Positions 7,015-14,418 of a DNA stretch of 22,951 nt are shown piece after piece. Under the pieces are notes generated by a model. It searched no databases. It had not been told where the DNA came from and saw nothing but the letters and a program-made list of their open reading frames with translations. The DNA lies in the NCBI GenBank assembly GCA_034438135.1, contig DAOTTL010000455.1, positions 1 to 22,951 of the forward strand, given 5' to 3'. A program made the translations under genes and the position numbers. The stretch's first letter is position 1; each line of letters opens with the position of its first letter. This DNA comes from Paraktedonobacter sp034438135. Lineage in GTDB: Bacteria > Chloroflexota > Ktedonobacteria > Ktedonobacterales > Ktedonobacteraceae.

Positions 7015-7767
7015 CTAGCTCAGAAGACGATGCAGCGGCCAGACCAGAACATCCTGACGACTGGCATAGTAGAGCAGAGGATCAGTGGTGGGCAGGTGAA
7101 TGCCGTGTGATAAGGCCATTGTGTCGCGTTCAGTCTCCTGTTCAGCTTTCTGTAGAGGCCAGCGAACGTGGTGAATATCGCCACGGTAGAGATGTGATCC
7201 TGCGGTGGTATAGAGTGCATAGCGCTCCGTGAGCCATGCTTCCAGTGAACCGGACTGAGCGTAGACGATGGGGGCGATGGGACGGTAGTGGGTTCGATAC
7301 TCGGCTGATGGTGCTCCTCTATGGATGCGAGTGCTGGTATAAGCGATGGTTTCCTTCTGACGACGGCTCTCCATGCGTGCATAAAAATAGGGGAGGTGAA
7401 AGGCTATACGTGCAATGGCGACGGCGATGGGATTGCCTGCATCCAGACTGAAGAAGTAGACACCAGGCACCTTGTTGATGGTTACATAGGTTCTAACGTT
7501 CAGTTCAGGGAAGGCGGAAAGGGTAGGCAGAGCCGGAACGGTTCGTGGTCGGACTCCGCTCATCCGAAATGGCACGACTCCAACCCACGCGTCTCCCTCG
7601 AAGGTATCGATTTCCAGTGCATCTGGAATAAGTGGACGCAGAATCTTTGACTGAAGCGGCCAATGAGCGAAGAGCACCTCGTGCCAGGTCTGATGCATGA
7701 TCCAGGGACCTCGCGGTAACGGATAGGGTCGCTGTTGAACCTCACTCAGAATCTCAGTTGCTTTCAC
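7015..7767 (-). CDS. DUF2071 (YqjF-like) family protein
   Basis: A 250-residue protein matching the DUF2071/YqjF family, related in fold to acetoacetate decarboxylase. Hallmarks seen: the N-terminal MHQTWHEVLFAHWPL with the following LRPLIPDALEID, the GDAWVGVVPFRMSGVRP strand, and FPELNVRTYV. Family members are of unknown biochemical role. The start is GTG at 7767, with GAGGAG about nine bases upstream; an internal ATG at residue 24 would cut into conserved sequence. It precedes the dipeptidase by 106 bases but that gene seems to have its own promoter. No membrane segment or signal peptide. Confidence 0.85.
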   Translation of the reverse strand: MKATEILSEVQQRPYPLPRGPWIMHQTWHEVLFAHWPLQSKILRPLIPDALEIDTFEGDAWVGVVPFRMSGVRPRTVPALPTLSAFPELNVRTYVTINKVPGVYFFSLDAGNPIAVAIARIAFHLPYFYARMESRRQKETIAYTSTRIHRGAPSAEYRTHYRPIAPIVYAQSGSLEAWLTERYALYTTAGSHLYRGDIHHVRWPLQKAEQETERDTMALSHGIHLPTTDPLLYYASRQDVLVWPLHRLLS

Positions 7768-7891
7768 TAAATAGTCTCCTCTCTGGCTCTATTCTCTCAC
7801 ATAGTATGGATAGAAAGCGAACCTTAATCACTTTCTGACAGACTCGTCACGTGTCTGATTCTGCTGGCTGATAAAGAGAGGCGCAATACTT

Positions 7892-7978
7892 CTACTCACG
7901 CAGGTCAGGATAGCGCCAGTCCATCCAGCCCACGAGCAAGAACGCGAAAACCCCTCCTGCGACTATCCATACCATCAC
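7892..7978 (-). CDS. Possible 28-residue single-span membrane peptide
   Basis: On the minus strand a short frame starts at GTG 7978 (or ATG 7975) and stops at 7892. It encodes a hydrophobic core VWIVAGGVFAFLLVGW followed by MDWRYPDLRE. The hydrophobic span with a charged C-terminus and a TATAAT box 31 bases upstream (8014-8009) argue for a real small membrane protein. Against it: no clear Shine-Dalgarno sequence, and frames this short arise by chance. It sits alone between DUF2071 and the PPOX gene. No known family recognised. Confidence 0.35.
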   Translation of the reverse strand: MMVWIVAGGVFAFLLVGWMDWRYPDLRE

Positions 7979-8008
7979 TGAAAAACTTCATGTTTGCCTG
8001 TTTGTCGT

Positions 8009-8014
8009 ATTATA
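8009..8014 (-). promoter_or_regulatory. TATAAT -10 box upstream of the small membrane ORF
   Basis: A perfect -10 hexamer on the minus strand. The -35 position has no good match. A start from here would give a leader of about 20-25 bases before the small frame, or a longer leader for the DUF2071 gene. Confidence 0.35.
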
Positions 8015-8044
8015 GAGAATCTAATAGGAAGAAGCTACCGAGCG

Positions 8045-8085
8045 TCATGTACGAGCGCTCAACTGAACTGAGTGCTCGTACATGA
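8045..8085. repeat. 17-bp hairpin in a divergent gap
   Basis: Arms 8045-8061 and 8069-8085 pair with a single G-T mismatch and a 7-base loop. It is 48 bases before the PPOX start and just upstream of the minus-strand TATAAT box, so it does not follow any recognised stop codon. It may be a 5' leader structure or an insulator between divergent promoters. Confidence 0.65.
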
Positions 8086-8133
8086 TACATGAGGATCGCG
8101 TTGGTTTGTTTGATCTAGAGAGAGGAAGTTATT

Positions 8134-8559
8134 ATGGCATCGTTTACGCCTGAAAGCCGAGAATTTATCTTGACAGGTACACGTACAGGCAAGCTGGCAA
8201 CTGTGCGTGCCGATGGTCGTCCGCATGTTGTGCCAATCTGGTTTATTTTGGATGGCGATACGCTGGTTTTTAATACTGGCGAGGCGACGGTAAAGGGTAA
8301 AAATTTGCGCCGTACAGGTCAGGCTTGCGTAAGTGTTGATGATGAAAATCCTCCTTATTCATTCATGCTAGTCGATGGAACCGTGACTATCTCTGACGAC
8401 CTGGATGAGATGAAACAGTGGGCAACGAAGATCGCCGCACGTTATATGGGGGATGCTCGGGCTGAGGCTTATGGCGCACGCAATGCGGTGCGCGGAGAAT
8501 TGCTTGTGCGGCTTACACCGACAAAGATTGTCTATATAAAGGACCTTGCTAGCGAGTAG
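8134..8559 (+). CDS. PPOX-class (F420/FMN-type) oxidoreductase
   Basis: A 141-residue split-barrel flavin/deazaflavin-binding protein resembling the TIGR03618 group (Rv1155-like), which uses F420 or FMN for redox reactions. Typical features: GKLATVRADGRPHVVPIWFI near the N-terminus, then DTLVFNTGEATVKGKNLRR, where basic residues should bind cofactor phosphate, and the VRGELLVRLTPTKIVYIKD end strand. Length is normal and it would act as a soluble dimer. Start ATG at 8134 with GAGGAAG as ribosome site. A palindromic hairpin ends the gene. Choice of F420 over FMN is from family resemblance, not proven here. The dioxygenase gene downstream has its own promoter. Confidence 0.88.
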   Translation: MASFTPESREFILTGTRTGKLATVRADGRPHVVPIWFILDGDTLVFNTGEATVKGKNLRRTGQACVSVDDENPPYSFMLVDGTVTISDDLDEMKQWATKIAARYMGDARAEAYGARNAVRGELLVRLTPTKIVYIKDLASE

Positions 8560-8607
8560 TTGAAGCCATAAAGTATCCTGTCGCCCCTTTGACGACAGAG
8601 GTTAAAA

Positions 8608-8629
8608 AGAGGAACAGGCCTGTTCCTCT
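8608..8629 (+). terminator. Perfect 22-base palindrome after the PPOX gene
   Basis: AGAGGAACAGG is followed immediately by its complement, giving a 9-bp stem with a GGCC loop, 49 bases after the PPOX stop and 18 bases before the dioxygenase -35 box. No T-run follows on the plus strand. Confidence 0.6.
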
Positions 8630-8646
8630 GATCAGATAATTGGGAC

Positions 8647-8676
8647 TTGACGAAAAGCTGCCAGCTTCTTTATGAT
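8647..8676 (+). promoter_or_regulatory. Promoter of the intradiol dioxygenase gene
   Basis: TTGACG (8647-8652), an 18-base spacer and TATGAT (8671-8676) form a good sigma70-type promoter, leaving a leader of about 40 bases. The -35 region is part of a TTGACGAAAA motif that recurs nearby. Confidence 0.6.
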
Positions 8677-8720
8677 GTGAAAAATAGCATAGTGTTTTTG
8701 TCGAGAAATCAGGAGAGCAG

Positions 8721-9638
8721 ATGGACCAGGAACAAGAGAACCCACTCATTAGTGGAACGCGTAACCTTGCCGACGAGGATCTCACGCGGGCAGTATTGGC
8801 AACCTTTGAGAACACAAAATCAGAGCGTTTTCAGCAAATCATGCAGAGCCTGGTCGGACATCTGCACGCCTTCATCAAAGAGGTTGAATTGACCGAAGAG
8901 GAATGGTTAAAGGGGATAGATTATCTGACTCGTACCGGCCATATTACCGATGAGAAACGTCAGGAGTTTATTCTGCTCTCGGATGTCCTGGGCGCATCGA
9001 TGCTAGTAATCGATCTCAACCACAAGATATCTGGCAAAGAAACAGCCTCTACAGTCTTTGGTCCCTTCTTCTTCGAGGGTTCGCCCCGTTTCGAGAACGG
9101 AGATGATATTGCGAATGGCGCTCCCGGTGAGATGTGTTTTGTCGGCGGTCAGGTCTGTTCCACAACAGGTGAACCGCTAGCGGGTGCGCGTATCGAGATC
9201 TGGCAGGCCGACGACAACGGCTTCTACGATGTACAATACAAAGATTCTACAGAGTTCCATGGGCGAGGTCACCTCTACACAGATGAGGAGGGGCGCTACT
9301 CCTTCTGGTCAGTGAGGCCGGAAGCGTATCCTATTCCCTATGATGGACCAGTAGGAGAACTACTGAACGCCGCTAACCGCAGTCCCATGCGCCCGGCCCA
9401 TGTCCATTTTATGATTACCATGGCGGGCTATAGAACCCTCATCACGCACGTCTTCAAAGAGGATGACCCCTATCTCGACTCAGATGCCGTATTCGGAGTC
9501 AGAGGCTCACTAATCACCGACTTCAAGTTCCACGAGTCAGGTCCAGCCCCGGATGGTCAGGACGTAGGTGTGTCCTTCTACTCCATGAACTACGACTTTC
9601 TTCTGGCTCCTGTCGAAGAGAAAAATGAACAGAGTTAA
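8721..9638 (+). CDS. Intradiol ring-cleavage dioxygenase (catechol/hydroxyquinol type)
   Basis: A 305-residue non-haem Fe(III) enzyme that opens catechol or hydroxyquinol between the two hydroxyls to give a muconate-type product. The N-terminal helical dimerisation domain (about 15-110) is that of catechol/hydroxyquinol 1,2-dioxygenases, and STVFGPFF begins the catalytic barrel. Predicted iron ligands are Tyr169 (GFYDVQ), Tyr203 (EAYPIPYDGP), His227 and His229 (RPAHVHF). The AYPIPYDGPVGELL loop looks more like hydroxyquinol 1,2-dioxygenase than catechol 1,2-dioxygenase. Start ATG at 8721 with AGGAG five bases upstream and a strong promoter. No maleylacetate reductase, muconate cycloisomerase or cognate regulator is in the window, so it is not part of a visible pathway cluster. 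Confidence 0.92.
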   Translation: MDQEQENPLISGTRNLADEDLTRAVLATFENTKSERFQQIMQSLVGHLHAFIKEVELTEEEWLKGIDYLTRTGHITDEKRQEFILLSDVLGASMLVIDLNHKISGKETASTVFGPFFFEGSPRFENGDDIANGAPGEMCFVGGQVCSTTGEPLAGARIEIWQADDNGFYDVQYKDSTEFHGRGHLYTDEEGRYSFWSVRPEAYPIPYDGPVGELLNAANRSPMRPAHVHFMITMAGYRTLITHVFKEDDPYLDSDAVFGVRGSLITDFKFHESGPAPDGQDVGVSFYSMNYDFLLAPVEEKNEQS

Positions 9639-9651
9639 ACGCAGTACATGC

Positions 9652-9697
9652 TTTTGTCGAAAAACCAGTAGTATCTGAATAATCTTTTGACGAAAAA
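9652..9697 (+). repeat. Two copies of TTTTGWCGAAAAA, 33 bases apart
   Basis: TTTTGTCGAAAAA (9652-9664) and TTTTGACGAAAAA (9685-9697) lie in the 77-base gap between the convergent dioxygenase and histidine-kinase genes. Related forms occur before the dioxygenase gene (8647-8656 and 8697-8708). Each can form a tiny 4-bp hairpin. Function unknown. Confidence 0.4.
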
Positions 9698-9715
9698 GGA
9701 GTCTCAGAGCTACTT

Positions 9716-11302
9716 TCAGGGCACGGTAGTTACTATTGGCAAGGTAAACCAGAATGTCGATCCATGTCCTGGTTGACTCTCAATGCCTACCTGACCCCCG
9801 TGTCCATGAATGATTTTTTGACAGATGTAGAGGCCCAGACCCAGGCCAACGCCTCGTGATCCAGCAACCGGCGATAGTATGTCGATCGTGGGAACTTGAT
9901 AAAAACGTTGCCAGATGCGCTCCTGCTCTACTTTTGCCAGGCCCGGTCCATGATCTTTGACACGAACACACACTTTATTCTCGTCTGTCGTGATATTAAT
10001 CGTCACTGGCTGCTCGGCTGGTGCATACTTGAGCGCATTATTTAAATAGTTATTGAGAACCTGTCCCAGGCGATCTGAATCGGCAAGTGTAACCACAGAT
10101 GTGCGCTCTAACTTTTCAAAAAGGATGGTTCTCTGAGGATTGGCTGTTTGTTGGTCCAGCACCATTTCTTCAACCAGCTTCGACACATCGCATGGAGCAA
10201 AGTGCAACACAAGCTGATCTTGTTGGAGACGCGACATATCGAGCAGGTCATCAATCAGCCTGTTTTGTAAACGGATATGTTGCTGACAGCGGGCTATGAA
10301 TCCCTGGACGTTCTCAATGATGCTCTGTTTCTCAGATAGTGTCAGATCTTCCTGTGTAGCGACCCGGTGCAGGCGCAGTTGGGCAAGCTGGAGCATCCCT
10401 TGCAGGGCTGTCAATGGTGCTTTTAGCTCATGACTTGCCAGACCGAGGAAGGCCTCTTTCTGGTGTTCCATTTCCCGCTGCTCGGTGATATCCGTGACGG
10501 CAATCATCCCGGCGATTACGGTTCCCCGGTCATCGCGCAGCGGTGTGCTCATCTGTTGCAGGAAGACCATTGTTCCATTGGCACGATGATAGGTGACGAT
10601 TTCGTCTACGTGCTCTCCCCGCAACGCACGAGCTAACGGCCTGTCCTGTAGGGGAAGCAATGTCCCATCCAAGCGCCGAACATCTTTTTGCTCGAAGTTA
10701 GCGTAGAGAACAGATGGTTCAAGAGGATGTCCAACAATTACTTCCATCTGATGATTGCTCAGGAGCACGGTGCCCCCAGGTGCTTCGACCAGGAGAACAC
10801 CGATAGGAAGGGTGTTGAAAATCTCTGAGAGACGATTGAACTCCTGGCTAAGTGTTTGCAATGTCCTGGTGCGCTGCTGTTCGAGTTGATGGCGATCCGT
10901 AATATCGCGTGAAATAGCCAGAAAGTGCATCACATGCTGCTCATCCCAAAAGGGGGTAATAGTGACTTCCCACCATTTGAGGGTTCCCTTTGCCGTTCTG
11001 CATGGACCTTCAAAGAGAACTTCCTGCCCTGACTGAGCTACTGCGAGTGCCTCTTTTGCCTGTTCCCGCCCACCATCGGTCCAGAATGAGATCCATTCAC
11101 TCATATGACATTGCGAGAAGTCCTCAATCTCCATTGTGCGCTGACCACCACGATTCATATAGAGAAGCTGCCCCTCCACGTCCAGCACTTTAATGCAATC
11201 CTGACTCCCTTCAATAATCATTTGGGCTAGAGGATCAGAAAAAATTGATTGTAGCGGCGGTTTATGTTGCGCGTGAGATTGCAACTCATGCTTCTGGTCC
11301 AT
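9716..11302 (-). CDS. Soluble PAS-PAS sensor histidine kinase
   Basis: A 528-residue kinase with no membrane segment. Two PAS domains (about 18-135 and 155-275) should sense a cytoplasmic signal; the first ends in ISRDITDRHQLEQQ, the second in VTDITEQREMEHQ. The HisKA dimer domain carries the phospho-acceptor His291 in ASHELKAPLT. The ATPase domain has the N box LNNYLNNALKYAP, G1 DHGPGLA and G2 GVGLGLGLYICQ, and runs to the C-terminus. The ATG at 11302 has GAGG six to seven bases upstream; an in-frame ATG four codons earlier (11314) lacks one. No response regulator is adjacent, so it is an orphan kinase. It converges on the dioxygenase gene, which does not by itself link them. Confidence 0.92.
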   Translation of the reverse strand: MDQKHELQSHAQHKPPLQSIFSDPLAQMIIEGSQDCIKVLDVEGQLLYMNRGGQRTMEIEDFSQCHMSEWISFWTDGGREQAKEALAVAQSGQEVLFEGPCRTAKGTLKWWEVTITPFWDEQHVMHFLAISRDITDRHQLEQQRTRTLQTLSQEFNRLSEIFNTLPIGVLLVEAPGGTVLLSNHQMEVIVGHPLEPSVLYANFEQKDVRRLDGTLLPLQDRPLARALRGEHVDEIVTYHRANGTMVFLQQMSTPLRDDRGTVIAGMIAVTDITEQREMEHQKEAFLGLASHELKAPLTALQGMLQLAQLRLHRVATQEDLTLSEKQSIIENVQGFIARCQQHIRLQNRLIDDLLDMSRLQQDQLVLHFAPCDVSKLVEEMVLDQQTANPQRTILFEKLERTSVVTLADSDRLGQVLNNYLNNALKYAPAEQPVTINITTDENKVCVRVKDHGPGLAKVEQERIWQRFYQVPTIDILSPVAGSRGVGLGLGLYICQKIIHGHGGQVGIESQPGHGSTFWFTLPIVTTVP

Positions 11303-11602
11303 ACATTTCCTCATCTATACATGTTTTTTCTGGCCTTGTGGGGGAGCATAGGGATAAAACAGGTTCTAGCCTCAAGCGAGACCGATGGTCGGAAGTCGTT
11401 CTGGGAGTCCTATCCTCTTTAAATGCACAGATATCAGACCGTGCACTCTTTTATAGAGGATCCATTCTCCCGTGAGAAAAGCAGATACTCTCATCCCCTG
11501 TAGTATAGCTGATCAGTGGGGTGCTTGTATAGTATCCCTTAATGAGACTCTAGCGGTTCGCAAAAGTCACATTTTTCGCGATCTTTCCTCGGAGGTGACA
11601 AA
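11303..11602. other. Gap upstream of the histidine kinase, no gene seen
   Basis: No convincing reading frame. On the minus strand a TATAAA at 11455-11450 could be a -10 box for the kinase, with no clear -35. A short frame on the plus strand (11472-11675) runs through the terminator hairpin and has no family resemblance, so it is not called. Confidence 0.5.
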
Positions 11603-11676
11603 ATCAGAAAAAGAGAAGCTGGCCTGTTTCGCTGGGCTTTCGCTCAGCGAAACAGGCCAGCTTCTCTTTTTCTGAT
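11603..11676 (-). terminator. 32-bp perfect hairpin after the FHA gene
   Basis: Arms 11603-11634 and 11645-11676 are fully complementary with a 10-base loop, starting 17 bases beyond the stop of the minus-strand FHA gene. The A-rich/T-rich outer arms could give a terminator-like slippery end in either direction. Confidence 0.8.
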
Positions 11677-11692
11677 TGGGATATGAACATGG

Positions 11693-14047
11693 TTATGACT
11701 GCGACCAGGGGGCAGGTAACTGGCTCGTGCCAAGCAGCCGAAAGGTGGCCTTCACTGAACCAAAGCTCATTATGTCTCCATCGTGAAGGGCTTCTGGCAT
11801 AAGTGGGTCTAACGCTATCTCTCCCACATGCGTCTTATTGCGACTCTTGAGATCTTCGATTGAGAAAGAGGCTTTTTCAATGCGAATACGTGCGTGCTGG
11901 CGCGAGACCGTAGATGCTGGATCGAAGCGGGTGAGATCGATCTCTGGCTTAATGCCACGCATGGGATCGATTCGTCCGATAATCGTATAGTGCTCTCTAA
12001 TCGCTATGCTTTCTACGACTTTCTCATTCTGTTCGATATCCAGAAATGCATAGGTTATCGCGGACTCAGGTACCAGAGAGTGGATGATAAGTGAGGCGCT
12101 CTTTTTGCTCTCCAATGAGGATGTGGGCTGACTCTTGTCGTCTTCCTTTCTAGGAAGCAAGAGTTTTCGCCTGATTATAGTCTTGTCCCCTTCATTCGGC
12201 GGCTCCTGGTCTGGCGGAAGCTCAGGCTTATACACAGTTTGATCGCCCTCATCAATGAGCAGCCTTGCACTCACTCGTCTGGGCATAAATGGTAAAGATT
12301 TCAATGACTCCAGGAGAGGTGCCGCCTGTGAAGAGCGCTGTCTGGGGTGAACGGCATCAAGTTCTGGCAGCGACGAGAGTACCCTCCCGTTGCGCACAAA
12401 TAGCCTTCGCCAGTTGGATGGATCCAGTGGCATGAGCGCGTGTCGCTGTCGGCGGGCGGCATCAATAGCATTTGCCCGTACACTTGTGTCGATGCCGCTG
12501 GCCTTGCTAATCTGTTCAATGCGTTCTGCGCCAAAATTGATTGGAGCCGCCTGGCTATATTCTTTCGCGCTTACCTGGAGCCAGGCATGAGTGTCTTCTC
12601 GAATGCTATCTGCGAGTCGGCGGATAGCCTCAGGCTGTGAGGTACCTGCGTCCCGCGACTGCCAATATGTGAGGACACGAGCGCTATGTCCAATCATCCC
12701 GGCCATAGCACCGCCGCTGGTCAGAAAATGACCATTGCCAAAGGAATCGCCAGCGACCACGCCGTTGGCGGCGATCAGAGGATCGTCTCCGACTCGCTCG
12801 ATGAGACTGAACAGTGTCGGTCCATAGATCATCTGAACTTTCATAAGCTCTTGCCTGGAAATCTCAAGGATATCTGCGGCCTGCTCCATATAATAGTCAT
12901 AGATCAGGTGTTGGTAGGAGGCGAAAAATTCAGGAGAGTTGGGATCGGTCCCCTCTGGGAGGAGTCCTGACTCAATTGGATCGAAGGTTTTAAAGTCTGG
13001 AACTTGAACTAGAACCCAACCTACCTCTGGATCATTCTCATGGCCCACAGCGATTTGGCGTACCCAGTATTCTTTGCCATCCTGGTCGAACTCTGAGGAG
13101 ATACGCCTGCGCAGGCGGCCCCCGACGAGCACCTCGACCAGACCAGCCAGGAAGTCGGCTTGCGCCACCACCAGGCCACGGCCATCCTTATGATCGACTT
13201 TGACATCGTGTTGCTCGAAACCTAGATGTCTCGCATCACTACTACTAAACCCCTGGGCTATCATGAACAGTTCAGGCACGCCGATGTCAATGATCTGGCT
13301 ACCAGGTTCTCGCACCCGCACAAACTGGCCTTTAAAGTCGAATTCCTGGAGCGCCTCAATGCGAATCTGCATACGACCGTCTGAACCTTTGATGAAGCCT
13401 TCGCCTTTAGCCGTAAGCACACGATGGTGAGTGAACAGTTGAACTCTAGGTGTGCGGTTGTTTTCTTGATCTTGCTTCTCGATGAGTTCCAGGTAACGCC
13501 GCAGTAGTTTCTGGATGGATGCTGCCTCTGCTTGAAACGTAGACGGGCCGTCGAGCACATCTATTATCGTGCTGCGGATCTTTTGTGCCTTCGGCTTGTC
13601 GGGTGGTGTGGGTGGATCTAACAGCGTAATAACCCGGTTCGGCAGGCCATCCCGCCATCGGTCATCAATGAATTCGACGTTTTGGATAGTTCCTACAATA
13701 TGCTGATCTGTGTCAAACCCATCGATAATCTCGTCTGCGACAATATCTCCAGCAATGGTCTCTGAACTGTAAAAACAGTCTGCGAGACGGAATATTCGTC
13801 CATCACCACGGCGTGGCAGTCTCTCCTCGCCGTACCGCTCAAGCATCATTTGATCGATCAAGCCGAGTTGGTGATAGAAATCTTCACGAATGTTCCAATG
13901 GACTCCGAGAAAAGGATCACCACGCATCTCGACTCCCACTGCCCGATAGCCCATTGCTATGGTCCATAACATGGACATCATATTGGTCCCGCCAAGTCCC
14001 AATGCCAGGAAATCTGGAGCGACCATTGCTCCATATAGAGCATCCAT
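11693..14047 (-). CDS. Flavoprotein-like (Rossmann) protein with C-terminal FHA domain
   Basis: A 784-residue fusion. The N-terminus is a beta-alpha-beta dinucleotide-binding fold: FLALGLGGTN (GxGG at 17-20) with an acidic Glu40 ending strand 2. Around 425-455, NGVVAGDSFGNGHFLTSGG (Gly433-Asp434) followed by AMAGMIGHSARV resembles the GD motif and following helix by which PHBH/lycopene-cyclase-type flavoproteins hold FAD. Residues about 590-670 are a charged, Pro-rich linker. From about 680 to 772 lies an FHA phosphopeptide-binding domain with Gly691-Arg692, VSRQHARI (Ser715, Arg716, His718) and SRNKTHVGE. FHA domains bind phosphothreonine, so kinase-dependent partnering is plausible. Start ATG at 14047, GGAG about 11 bases upstream. 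The third Gly of GxGxxG is Asn, so cofactor binding is not assured. FHA call firm, flavoprotein call tentative. Confidence 0.75.
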   Translation of the reverse strand: MDALYGAMVAPDFLALGLGGTNMMSMLWTIAMGYRAVGVEMRGDPFLGVHWNIREDFYHQLGLIDQMMLERYGEERLPRRGDGRIFRLADCFYSSETIAGDIVADEIIDGFDTDQHIVGTIQNVEFIDDRWRDGLPNRVITLLDPPTPPDKPKAQKIRSTIIDVLDGPSTFQAEAASIQKLLRRYLELIEKQDQENNRTPRVQLFTHHRVLTAKGEGFIKGSDGRMQIRIEALQEFDFKGQFVRVREPGSQIIDIGVPELFMIAQGFSSSDARHLGFEQHDVKVDHKDGRGLVVAQADFLAGLVEVLVGGRLRRRISSEFDQDGKEYWVRQIAVGHENDPEVGWVLVQVPDFKTFDPIESGLLPEGTDPNSPEFFASYQHLIYDYYMEQAADILEISRQELMKVQMIYGPTLFSLIERVGDDPLIAANGVVAGDSFGNGHFLTSGGAMAGMIGHSARVLTYWQSRDAGTSQPEAIRRLADSIREDTHAWLQVSAKEYSQAAPINFGAERIEQISKASGIDTSVRANAIDAARRQRHALMPLDPSNWRRLFVRNGRVLSSLPELDAVHPRQRSSQAAPLLESLKSLPFMPRRVSARLLIDEGDQTVYKPELPPDQEPPNEGDKTIIRRKLLLPRKEDDKSQPTSSLESKKSASLIIHSLVPESAITYAFLDIEQNEKVVESIAIREHYTIIGRIDPMRGIKPEIDLTRFDPASTVSRQHARIRIEKASFSIEDLKSRNKTHVGEIALDPLMPEALHDGDIMSFGSVKATFRLLGTSQLPAPWSQS

Positions 14048-14293
14048 AGATACGGTTTCTCCTTCATAGTAAGGATAGTGTTACAGATCAATAAGCAATC
14101 ACGGAGCGGGAAACGCGCCGGGAAAAACGGTTATCAGGTTCATTCACTACAATAAAAACGCGCCAGAGAGGATTTCTTAACGGCGCAAATCAAGGATAAT
14201 GTGTCATACTTCCCATAATCTGGATAGTTCTGCATTAAAATGAGCCTGAGGTGAGGCACTTGCTCCAAAGATACGGCCAAAAACCTGCCTGAC
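14048..14293. other. Intergenic region upstream of the FHA gene, no gene seen
   Basis: No supported reading frame; the longest one on the minus strand (14140-14367) runs through the hairpin and resembles nothing. The promoter of the FHA gene should lie here on the minus strand, but I found no well-spaced -35/-10 pair compatible with the ribosome site. Confidence 0.5.
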
Positions 14294-14366
14294 TGTTTGA
14301 TACAGAGAGAACAAACGAGGGAGCATGCGTCGCATGTTCCCTCGTTTGTTCTCTCTGTATCAAACA
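14294..14366 (-). terminator. 36-bp hairpin downstream of the S9 peptidase
   Basis: Arms 14294-14329 and 14331-14366 pair throughout with one G-T wobble around a single unpaired base; the real loop would open a few central pairs. It lies about 50 bases beyond the peptidase stop and ends the three-gene operon. Confidence 0.8.
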
Positions 14367-14371
14367 ACCCT

Positions 14372-14405
14372 GTGTGGGAACACCCTCTGTCTCACTTTCC
14401 CACAC
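14372..14405 (-). terminator. 9-bp hairpin preceding the long terminator
   Basis: GTGTGGGAA (14372-14380) pairs with TTCCCACAC (14397-14405) over a 16-base loop. It lies between the peptidase stop and the 36-bp hairpin, so the operon ends in two tandem stem-loops. Confidence 0.5.
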
Positions 14406-14418
14406 GCCCTGTGTTTAT

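Noticed and set aside
11472..11675. 67-codon plus-strand frame between kinase and FHA genes
   Set aside because: Its second half is the 32-bp hairpin, which fixes its codons; no ribosome site or family.
14140..14367. 75-codon minus-strand frame between the S9 and FHA genes
   Set aside because: Its first codons lie in the 36-bp terminator hairpin and the protein resembles nothing known.
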